From positions 62,001 through 126,000 of the forward strand of contig NC_026483.1 of NCBI RefSeq assembly GCF_000328475.2: 64,000 nt of DNA, read 5' to 3'. The first letter of the stretch is position 1; each line of letters begins with the position of its first letter. Under the pieces are notes generated by a model. The model worked only from the letters and a program-made list of their open reading frames with translations. It ran no database searches and was not told where the DNA came from. The position numbers and the translations under genes were made by a program. Below are positions 30,576-38,562 of the stretch, one piece after another. The stretch comes from Mycosarcoma maydis (lineage: Eukaryota; Basidiomycota; Ustilaginomycetes; Ustilaginales).

Positions 30576-31091
30576 CGAAGGATAAGGCGGAAGTTAAATG
30601 AGCACACTAACACGTGCAGGCCGCTCACAAGCTGCGACCATCAAGATGCAAAGCGAGCCTTCGAGTCTCGATGACTCTGTTGACGCGGAAAGAGTCAAGA
30701 GGTGAAAGCTCGCGCATAGCAGCCAGCGGAGAGATGCGGTCACATTCACAAATTTTGGTATAGAATTCATAATGGTTGTCAGGCTACGACCTACCAGCAA
30801 CAAAGACGAAGATCGAAAAGAGGAGGACTATCATGAAGTAATTCATGGGGTTAAAGCGACTCGAGCCTTGATTCTTCACACACTCTTGCTGTCCTTCCCT
30901 GGAATTGTTCCTGCTGGTGCTCCATTCCTATACTCGCTGCCAATCATTATCCAAATCTGTGAGTCACGTTTTGCAAGTGCTGCCTCTCCTCTCCCAGTTG
31001 GCTGATCTACGCAGAGTCAGTTGAGTGCTTTCGAACACCTATATGAGACCCGTTGTAGCCTTTTCCACCTCGATATCTGGGCACAACGGGC

Positions 31092-31098
31092 TATATAA
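31092..31098 (+). promoter_or_regulatory. TATA box of E4
   Basis: TATATAA lies 78-84 bases before the E4 start codon. Confidence 0.5.
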
Positions 31099-31175
31099 TC
31101 TGAGTGGAAAACTACGTCCGTCCACCCCGGTCTTTCTCACATCGTCCAGTCCACCCTTGCGGGAAAAGATTCAAA

Positions 31176-31676
31176 ATGAGGATGACGCTAACCCAGCTGA
31201 CGCTCTGCGTCTTTTCCTTGATATGGCTAACCACGGGGATGCCAGTGAACCCCATGACACCCATCGTGGCAAACAGCGAAGAGGTGGTTCGATTTCTCTG
31301 GGACGAGGTGCAGCATGGTAGGATTTATAAGACGCTTCCACCGCCCTACACAATGTACCAAGGCGACTGGAATACATTTTTGTACTCTAGAGGCCAGGAC
31401 GTAGTCTACAACTTTTTCGGTCCGCGCAAAAACTACAATCGCGGTGATTTGATGCATCAGGCGCGGAGAGAGTTCATCGGGCTGGTGAAAGGCGAAGACC
31501 AATTCTCGGCAATCCTTTTTGAGGATGGACCTAACCCGCGCAAGAGGGTCAGCGAACGCCTTGTTCAGGAATTTGCGGAACGACAACAACGTCTCCGAGC
31601 CTCTTTAGCCGCACGCCGGCAGGAATGGGGTCGAGACCTCAGCCTGGGTATAGAAAGCAAGCGTCCACGCTCGTGA
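31176..31676 (+). CDS. E4: small secreted protein of the tandem family, intron-free
   Basis: A single exon encodes 166 residues. The ATG at 31176 is the first in frame and begins a signal peptide (hydrophobic through LTTGM, about residue 21). Family features run without interruption: VRFLWDEVQHGRIYKTLPPPY, DWNTFLYSRGQDVVYNFF, EFIGLVKG, ERLVQEFAERQQR and RRQEWGRDLSLGI. The region that is split by three introns in E1, E2, E3 and E6 is contiguous here (GPRKNYNRGDLMHQARR), so it retains the micro-exon encoded residues. The mature part has no cysteine. The C-terminus is basic (SKRPRS). Confidence 0.88.
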   Translation: MRMTLTQLTLCVFSLIWLTTGMPVNPMTPIVANSEEVVRFLWDEVQHGRIYKTLPPPYTMYQGDWNTFLYSRGQDVVYNFFGPRKNYNRGDLMHQARREFIGLVKGEDQFSAILFEDGPNPRKRVSERLVQEFAERQQRLRASLAARRQEWGRDLSLGIESKRPRS

Positions 31677-32221
31677 AAAGTGGTTGCGTTCTCTGAAGGA
31701 CGACTGCGAAACCATGAGCTGGAGACAGGTCTGCAGTGAAACATATGAGTATAAGTTACTCACTCTTTGCTTTGACTTTGTCATCTGTCCCATTACCTTT
31801 TTGTAGCTCAAATTCCGGCTAGCCTAGACTGAAACTCAGGCGGCAAGATCGCGAAAATAGGGCCAGAAGATCGCAAACACCATGCTTTTGTCTCCGTATA
31901 ACACTAAAGCCAAGATCCTAATATACTAGCGTTCAAGCCGACGTCTTTCGTTTTGAAAGTGAGCCAGTACAGTATTCATCGTGGAACTTGACTGTAGCAG
32001 CCGATCATGTGCAAAGTTGGCGATGCCAAGCCGGCCGAGCCTTCATTGCTGATCCGGAGATAATGTCGCCTGAGTCTCTGATGAAATCATGAATCGAGGT
32101 TGCGACCACACATCTGAATCCAATGTACACATGTTTATCGGACCATATGTTGTTGCACCAGTCGGGTTTGTGACGCCATAAGCTATCATGACTCACGTAT
32201 GACCATACAGAACTTAGAACG

Positions 32222-32479
32222 ATGGCTCGAATATTTGCCATCATCCTTTCATTTTCCCTAATAAGTGACCATTGTAGAGTCGCTTTAGAGCTGCACAGCT
32301 CCTCACGCCTGAGGCTAGCGTTCCCACGATTCATCATCGCCCTCACCATTCCATTTCTCGACTACAACATGGCTGGCTTGCTACTGAGCACATGTATCAC
32401 CTTGTTGTTATTAGATGACCGGCGTTTCCTGAGAAAAGAATCAGTTTTCTTTGGCAAGGTGAATTGTTCCATGGCCTAA
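32222..32479 (+). CDS. Doubtful small open frame with an N-terminal hydrophobic segment, perhaps a decayed family member
   Basis: An ATG-initiated 85-codon frame begins MARIFAIILSFSLISDHCRV, which resembles a signal peptide, and ends with RRFLRKESVFFGK, faintly like the RFLxxVK region of E1-E3. The L-W and E-W-G motifs are absent, and there is no TATA-like box at the spacing seen for E1-E7. It may be a decayed paralogue or chance. Confidence 0.2.
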   Translation: MARIFAIILSFSLISDHCRVALELHSSSRLRLAFPRFIIALTIPFLDYNMAGLLLSTCITLLLLDDRRFLRKESVFFGKVNCSMA

Positions 32480-32670
32480 ATGCAGGTAAAGGTCGCTCTC
32501 TGTTTCACAAGGCGGCAACGTGAACATTGCTGCTTAAGGTGCCATTGACAGTTAGGGTTATTCTGTTCGTTAAGAAGCCGGTCAAAGCCAAGCGAGTGGC
32601 CGACGCCACCTTTCCTGTCGTACGCTCTGATTTTATGGCCCCACACAGCGTCCCTCCGGTTTTCGGGTCG

Positions 32671-32677
32671 ATATAAG
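32671..32677 (+). promoter_or_regulatory. TATA-like box of E5
   Basis: ATATAAG lies about 120 bases before the E5 start codon. Confidence 0.4.
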
Positions 32678-32794
32678 GACAGACATCCCTGTGCTTCCAG
32701 GTCGACGTTTTGATACCAAGCCCGCATCCCAATCAAGACCTTGATCTACTTCCTTCCACAAATCCTGCGTGCATATCCTCAGCGGGGTTTCAAG

Positions 32795-33355
32795 ATGCAC
32801 GCCTCACGTATTTTGTCTCTCTCTGCTGTTTTGGTCTTACTACTTAGCGCCTGCAGAGCTACACTGCCAGAGATCATCCAAAACAGCGAAGCTGGCATCA
32901 TATACTTATGGAAAGAAGCCGAAGCCGGCCGTTTCAGGTACAACCTGAACAGAAACTATCCTTCCTTGATGGCGTCTTGGCCAGAGTACTTAAGGCAACA
33001 TGGTCGAAGTATCATCCATGCGCATTACACAAACACAGCCTGGCTTCATCCTAAGACTCGAAAGCTGCCAAGAGGCTGGTTTGCTGTAGACAAGGAAGCG
33101 TGAGTATACAAGAACTGACTTATACGTTGTTGGCAGACATTTTTGACCCTATTTTCTGTCTTCCTTTTCTTTCTCAGTCTTCTAGGACGAGCCGACGGAA
33201 CTTCGCCTTACGATTACCATTTTGGTCGCTCCCGGATCATCGCTCGAGAGACTGTAAAGATGCTGGTGGAAGACTTTGCTCGCCGCAAGAAAGATGCTGA
33301 CGTAGCGGTTTCGAACCAAGCCGTTCAAGAAGGAGCCGAAAGCAGCCATGGATGA
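32795..33355 (+). CDS. E5: small secreted protein of the tandem family, two exons
   Basis: Exons are 32795-33099 and 33178-33355, with one phase-2 intron (GTGAGT donor, TTTCTCAG acceptor); the product is 160 residues. The signal peptide is MHASRILSLSAVLVLLLSA, cleavage near CRA. Family features are IIYLWKEAEAGRF, SWPEYLRQHGRSIIHAHY, ALLGRADGTSPYDYHFGR and KMLVEDFARRKK. The sequence between HY and the intron (TNTAWLHPKTRKLPRGW) is exonic here, matching the micro-exon region of other members, so only the last intron is present. The E-W-G motif is missing. The stop codon is followed by CTA (TGA CTA), a known readthrough context. The mature protein has no cysteine. Confidence 0.8.
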
Positions 33356-34149
33356 CTACGTTTCGTGATTTGCATCTCATTTGACCTTACTGTACGTCTC
33401 TACCGACTTGAAATGCACTCCTGCTTGATCGTTCGTTTGCTTCGCTCCACTGAGTTCCAGTTCGGTTCAACAGGTTAATGAAATGTCGCCTGCGACAACC
33501 AACTTTGTTTGAAGTCGCTTTTTACTGTATGTCCATCCCGGTCGAGAATACAAGTTTTATCGCGTCCTTTATGGTCAAACGCAAGTGTTCGCCGGCTCCG
33601 CCAGGCAGAAAAATCAGAGAAAATCACCGTGATGTATGTCGATAGCGTTTCATTTTCTGGTCCCACTCTCGACTCTTGGCTTCCGCACTGTTCTCGGAGC
33701 CTCGATTTGTTTCAATATATGAAGATTGAGCCTTTCATTTTTCATATACTGTAGGAATCTTCTTTTCAGGTCGTGTACGTCAAATCAGGCAAGGGCTAAA
33801 TGAAACGCGGATGGAATGTTACCTTATAGTAGCGCGGAACCATGTTCTCTTTTCCTTTGCTCTACAGCTGGCGAAATAGGAGAGTCTGCTGATCCGCCCT
33901 TACTACCTCGGGCTTCATGTCTTTGGCGACTGTGTCAGGGGTTTCAGCTAGGCGGAGGGGGTGGTGCAGTGAGTGACGGTAAAGGGTCTCGGGCAAGCCC
34001 GAATCGAAGGGACAAGCGTCCTCCCCTTTCGCGAAGCGCGTCTATAAAAGGCGAGGACGGGTGAGATCAAAGATTCACAAAGCCTCAAGGGACCTTACGC
34101 AGTAGAAGCGGTTCGAGTGTTCTTGGGTCAACGAAAGTGCTTGAGGAAC
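33356..34149. other. Intergenic region between E5 and E6
   Basis: No gene is supported. After the E5 stop the frame stays open for about 40 codons. A G/C-rich stretch at 33940-34030 precedes the E6 TATA box. Confidence 0.5.
34043..34050 (+). promoter_or_regulatory. TATA box of E6
   Basis: TATAAAAG, a canonical TATA box, lies 100 bases before the E6 start codon. Confidence 0.6.
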
Positions 34150-34952
34150 ATGATTTTTCAGATATCCTTGTTCATCACCTTCATAACCTTTGCACTTGGA
34201 GGCGACGACCTGGGAAGCACTAGGCCTATCGTCAGGAAGTTTCAAGAGACCTTAGACTTATGGACTGGGCTTAAAGATAGCTGGACGTTGCCAGGATTTC
34301 ATAACCCTTTCACCAACACACCGCCGACCAACGGCTGGATCAGCTACCTGGAACAGCAAGGAAGAGAGGCAATTACACGATCGTAAGTCGTTCTTTACCC
34401 TTCCTAAACGTGATGCTGGTTTCTCCCAGACAAATGTTCTGGCCGCTGATTCACCTTGAGAGTTTCTTTGTCACTCTGTTCTAGATACAACCGATTCCCA
34501 TTAAGGTAAATCAGTCTTTAGACCCAGGCACGAATTAAGTTGCTAGACGTGACCAGTTGACATACCCCAAAAGACGTCTGCAAATTTGCTACAATCAACA
34601 GCGAGAAGTCAATCGAAAGCGAAGCCGATATAGAGAGGTGAGTGCCTTACAAAGTTCTTCCCAGCCCGGTGCTTCTGACTGACACTAAGCTCCACTTCTC
34701 AGACTCAGAAAGTTCGTAGATGATCCGTTGGTCGATCGAATGTTCACGGTCCGACATCCTACAGCACGAAGGGTAGCGGGCTTTCTGATCAAAGATTATG
34801 CCAACCAGCTCGAGAAAGATCCCCGCAATGTTGCTGTCTACAACGCTCTGAAGCTTTACCATGTGCAGAAGAGTCGTGCACTTGAATACTTGCCGAGTTC
34901 CACCAAGCCTAAGACGCACATTAAAACAGGAGACGCTGTTTCGGAATCTTAG
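34150..34952 (+). CDS. E6: small secreted protein of the tandem family, cut short before the C-terminal motif
   Basis: Exons are 34150-34382, 34485-34505 (21 bases), 34602-34637 (36 bases) and 34703-34952, all introns phase 2; the product is 179 residues. The last acceptor could also be 34708, removing two residues. The signal peptide is MIFQISLFITFITFALGG. Family features are weaker: LDLWTGLKDSW, GWISYLEQQGREAI, SYNRFPLR, KFVDDP and GFLIKDYANQ. The frame ends in TAG at 34950. In the same frame, just beyond it (34965-34991), lies KEWGARPSL, matching the conserved motif of E1-E4. The annotated protein is thus probably a truncated version, or the stop is sometimes read through. The mature protein has no cysteine. 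Confidence 0.72.
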
Positions 34953-37253
34953 ACAGCTCCAACTAAGGAGTGGGGGGCTAGACCAAGCCTTGAGTCGCCC
35001 TTGAAGGGTGCTCAATTACAACCAGGCTGGATTCCGCAACCTCGATTCGTGCGTCAACCTAGGCAAATGGTATGATCCTTGTTCAGCTTCCAGTCCACCG
35101 TATGTAGGTCCAAGTGTACGACTGTTCGAAGTCGAACGATACTATACTGTTGATGGCCTAGCGGCTCAGCAGCTCAGCGGCTGCGACCACAGTGGCGTGG
35201 CATCTCAGGGCTCTAAACCTGAGCTAAGGAGGCGTTCCGTTTCATCTTCCACAGGGTAGACGCCCCAAACCAAAAGACGTAAATCGTCCCGTTCTCATCT
35301 CTGAAATAGCCATAGAATTAAGACACCTGTATCTCCACCCTAATCCCGTCGCTATCAATAGAACTGTGTCCTACCATTCGGCTTGCATCGACACACTTAT
35401 GAATCTTCCAACACGTACCTGATAATTGTCGACTCATCTCTCAACATTCAAAAGCATCTGTATGGACGTCACCAACTGTATGCTGACACGCCCCAATGAA
35501 ACAATAGAGATCGTCCGTTCAGACGCTTTCGACAGTGTCAACCCCAACCAGTGTCCCGTCATTGATTATCGGTCGTGACTGGAATCTTCTGGGTTGAGCT
35601 GCAAACAGGATCTGATCTAGATATGTCCTTCGAGTGGTCGAGGTTGTGTGAATGAATTATCTAAGAAGGCCAGTCTCAGCTTGAGCTGCAGTTGTTTCTC
35701 TGGCGAGCTTTCGTCCAGTCTATCAGCGAAGCGCTTGCTTCAACTTGTTCCCTTCTGTCCACGATACTGTTCAGCATCGGCCGCGTGTGTTCGGAAAACA
35801 CAATCGAGGTTGCAAACACATTTGAGAACGCTTGGGCTACTTAGACCAGTTCCAAGAGGACAGAAAGCGTGTCGGAACATTTTCAGACCGAGCGCTTAGG
35901 ACACTTACTGTCGAGGCGTGGCTGCAACAATCACGACTTCAAAATCAGGGCGAAACAAGTCGGCGATTCATCTAAAAGCCGAGAGTCGCAACAGTCACCA
36001 GTAGTGGGGCGTTCATACTGTACGTTGTGAAAAGTGGGTTTGCTTAACAGTTCGATCGTACTGTAAATGCCGCGGATGTGTAGCCAAGATTGGATGACAG
36101 TTGGCAACGCAGTACGACCCAGTTGATCATACAGTCAGTCCTGCATCTCAAATTTTGGTACCCTTCCCAAGCTGGACGATCAAAAGCACCGCGTGTTAGC
36201 CTGTCAACAGTAGTGTGTGCAACGATCTCCAGGTAGCTACTTCCAACCAGTCTCCCAATTGTCCGAACGACGAAGATCGCCCGTTCCACCACAGCTCCAT
36301 TTGCGACCAAAGCAAATGCGCTCGAACTCCAATACTTGCAACACACGAAAACGAAGAATGCAATTGAGGTTGCAAAAATCGGCTCCCTCGATGTGTCGCT
36401 AATGTATCTAGATCCCACCGTCATCACAGTCTTGATGCTCGCTGGTGGAATGCCAGGCAGGCCGTAGCAAAGTGAGTTTTTCGTAAAATGACATCCACAG
36501 CCTCGTGGGAAACACTTGGACCGAGCCGTGCCCGACAGCACACCCGGGAAAGTGACAATCACGAATCGTGAACAGCAAACATGAAGCCTAGAGACGGCTA
36601 TCGTTGGGCTCGCTAGACGCCCAGCGTGGGCTTAGTACGGTATGTTCATGCGATCGTCGTCGAGGCTGGAAAGATGGCCGATGTTGTCGGTACATCCGCC
36701 GCCAACTCGCATAGTCAGCCATGAAATGAGCTGAGACAATCCCACATCAATTGAAGAGTTGGACTCTAACAAACAGGCCAAACAGTGTGTATTGCGGTCT
36801 GTCTGTGAATGCTTATAGGGCTGAAGTCGGAGGTACGCAATGTCGACGTCCGAAAGGTGTATCAAAAGTGCTACATGATTCATTTTGCAACTGATGAGTG
36901 ACTTGCAGAGTTACCGGTGGGCCTTCATGAATCGTTCGGTCTCAATGCGTCTATCGCGGGAGAGACGGCGGTCTGGATCAACATGGCGGCCAGACTTCTC
37001 CATGTGAGTCCTTATTCGTGGTAGTGCCATGATGTTTGGACCTATCGCGACCTGACTCCAAGCGTTAATGATCCAATGTCTAGCAACGCCAAGACAACTA
37101 GCATATAAGCTGGATCAAACCAGACGGAAGATCGTCCAACTCCCCAGTTTATGTCCATCCTCGTCATCAGAATTCTCCTTGTCCAAGCTACGACATCCTC
37201 CCAGCACCTCAATCGAACCTAGTCTTTACGCCAGGACAATCGTCAGCATCAAA
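34953..37253. other. Intergenic region between E6 and E7
   Basis: No gene is supported in this 2.3-kb stretch. Short partly similar pieces, for example GAGGTTGCAAA near 35810 and TGAGGTTGCAAA near 36365, suggest old duplication. A reverse-strand open frame at 36044-36562 has no recognised domain. One copy of the palindromic motif is at 36558-36570. Confidence 0.5.
37102..37109 (+). promoter_or_regulatory. TATA-like box of E7
   Basis: CATATAAG lies about 150 bases before the E7 start codon, farther than for the other members. Confidence 0.35.
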
Positions 37254-37880
37254 ATGACAAAGATGCTCAACCTAATCACAATTCTTGTCGGTATCACGTC
37301 GCTCGTATCGGGGGTGATGTGTGTCTTGCCCCACGTCATGCCGCACGAATTGATGCAGTACGACCACAATGCAGGAAGACTCTGGAACACTGTGACTAAC
37401 ATGAAAATGCTACCCGGCGTCCGACACACGCTCAACTACGAAGTCGGAGTGACTGCTCGATGGCATCATTTTCTGCAAGAACACGGAAACACGGCACTTA
37501 ACAACATCCTGGCCGATCTGAATCACTATGTCCAGGAGGTTGACCGTCGGGACTACAATGTTGGTCCAAGATTCCGGAAATTCCTATCGGCCAACAGCAA
37601 GGCCCAGGTACTTCCTGTCTCGGAACGGGGTGAGCAGTACGTAGCACGGAGGCTTGTCAATGCATTCGCCGACACCTGGCAACAGCATCATGCAGCCCAG
37701 CAACAAGCTGCATGGCAAGCCGAGCTAGACGCCATCGAGCACGAGGAAAGCGGCGGCGTTATGAGCGGAAGCGAGGAAGAAGGGGATACCGCAACGGGCC
37801 CGGGACAGGTAGTTCAAGCTGAACGCTCGCAGAGAGCGGGCTCTGCGTCCGCTGGCCCTTCCCGCAGAAACCAGTCCTGA
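37254..37880 (+). CDS. E7: small secreted protein of the tandem family, intron-free and divergent
   Basis: A single exon encodes 208 residues. The ATG at 37254 starts a signal peptide (MTKMLNLITILVGITSLVSG, cleavage near VMC); an in-frame upstream extension of 62 codons has no signal peptide. Family features are GRLWNTVTNMKMLPGV, RWHHFLQEHGNTALNNIL, RKFLSANSKAQ, RRLVNAFADTWQQ and AAWQAELDAIE, which takes the place of the E-W-G motif. The last 65 residues are an acidic, Gly/Ser-rich low-complexity tail not found in the other members. No cysteine is present beyond the cleavage region. Confidence 0.82.
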   Translation: MTKMLNLITILVGITSLVSGVMCVLPHVMPHELMQYDHNAGRLWNTVTNMKMLPGVRHTLNYEVGVTARWHHFLQEHGNTALNNILADLNHYVQEVDRRDYNVGPRFRKFLSANSKAQVLPVSERGEQYVARRLVNAFADTWQQHHAAQQQAAWQAELDAIEHEESGGVMSGSEEEGDTATGPGQVVQAERSQRAGSASAGPSRRNQS

Positions 37881-38103
37881 TAAGACATCCCGATCCGTGG
37901 TCCACGTCAAATCCATGACCTTCGAAAGCAACAAGGTTTTCAGACAGCACACCGTGGCCCTTTTTTACTTGGCCAAGCCAATAATATCGAGGCAGTGTTT
38001 GACGATAGCGTTAGTGTTGCTAGTGTGTGATGGTATATAGGCATCGAATGGATATATGAGACAGTGTGGCCTGATGGCCAGGCACAGACCAAGATTGACG
38101 GCA

Positions 38104-38562
38104 TCACCACTTGCGTGTGACGGTGAGATCGACGAGCAAGTTGATCAGTATGTAGATCATAAAAGCTTGTAGTAGAGCTAGAAAGAAGCGCGGGCCTGCT
38201 CTTCGAATTGGTGCAGCGGGTACGGACACGGGCGCGGGTAAAAGCGGCTGATTAGGCGGCGATGGGAGGACATGCCAATGAGGCGCCGGAACGATCACGA
38301 TGCGCGCTGTTCCGTTTGGCGTATATGGCGAGCAGCCATAGGACCGTTGGGAGGGAGCAAAACCGGGTTCGGGTTGAGTCTGCTGAGCACTTGGAGTCGC
38401 GTTGGAGGATGGACCTGCGGCTGCTACACCACCACCTGCGCCTTCTTGGAGCGCTGTCTCGTAAGATGGGACCGGTTCGTCTGTGTATGGATGCATAGCG
38501 CTGTCAAAGCTAGACGGCTTGGCTTCCGATGACTTGGTACCCTGATTTGGATTCGGCGTCAT
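38104..38562 (-). CDS. Small tail-anchored membrane protein of unknown function
   Basis: The 152-residue product has a Pro/Ala/Gln-rich N-terminal two-thirds containing EPVPSYETAL near residue 29, a PxYxxA motif of the kind recognised by WW-domain proteins. It ends in a hydrophobic segment (FFLALLQAFMIYILINLLVD, about 126-145) followed by TVTRKW. No N-terminal signal peptide is present, so the predicted form is a tail-anchored or single-pass protein facing the cytosol. I do not recognise the family. It faces E7 tail to tail, 223 bases apart. Its upstream region is full of the palindromic repeat. Confidence 0.65.
   Translation of the reverse strand: MTPNPNQGTKSSEAKPSSFDSAMHPYTDEPVPSYETALQEGAGGGVAAAGPSSNATPSAQQTQPEPGFAPSQRSYGCSPYTPNGTARIVIVPAPHWHVLPSPPNQPLLPAPVSVPAAPIRRAGPRFFLALLQAFMIYILINLLVDLTVTRKW

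Larger units (their letters stand above)
29881..31175. other. Intergenic region between E3 and E4 with a decayed family copy
   Basis: A relic of the E family lies at about 30490-30575 (annotated separately), with a TATA-like CATAAATAGG at 30241-30250. Other short open frames, such as one at 30772-31005, have no family resemblance. The E4 TATA box is at 31092. Confidence 0.5.
31677..32794. other. Intergenic region between E4 and E5
   Basis: Apart from a doubtful signal-peptide-like frame at 32222-32479 nothing is supported. The E5 TATA-like box is at 32671. Confidence 0.5.

Noticed and set aside
30772..31005. Short ATG-initiated frame with a hydrophobic middle before E4
   Set aside because: The hydrophobic part is internal, not N-terminal, and none of the E-family anchors is present.
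36044..36562. 172-codon open frame on the reverse strand between E6 and E7
   Set aside because: It has no signal peptide, no recognisable domain and no promoter-like element. Composition is mixed and it overlaps partly repetitive text, so I treat it as a chance frame or old transposon trace.
25551..37880. CRISPR, insertion sequences or integrase genes within the secreted-protein block
   Set aside because: No direct repeat array and no transposase or reverse-transcriptase motif was seen; this is a eukaryotic nuclear region.
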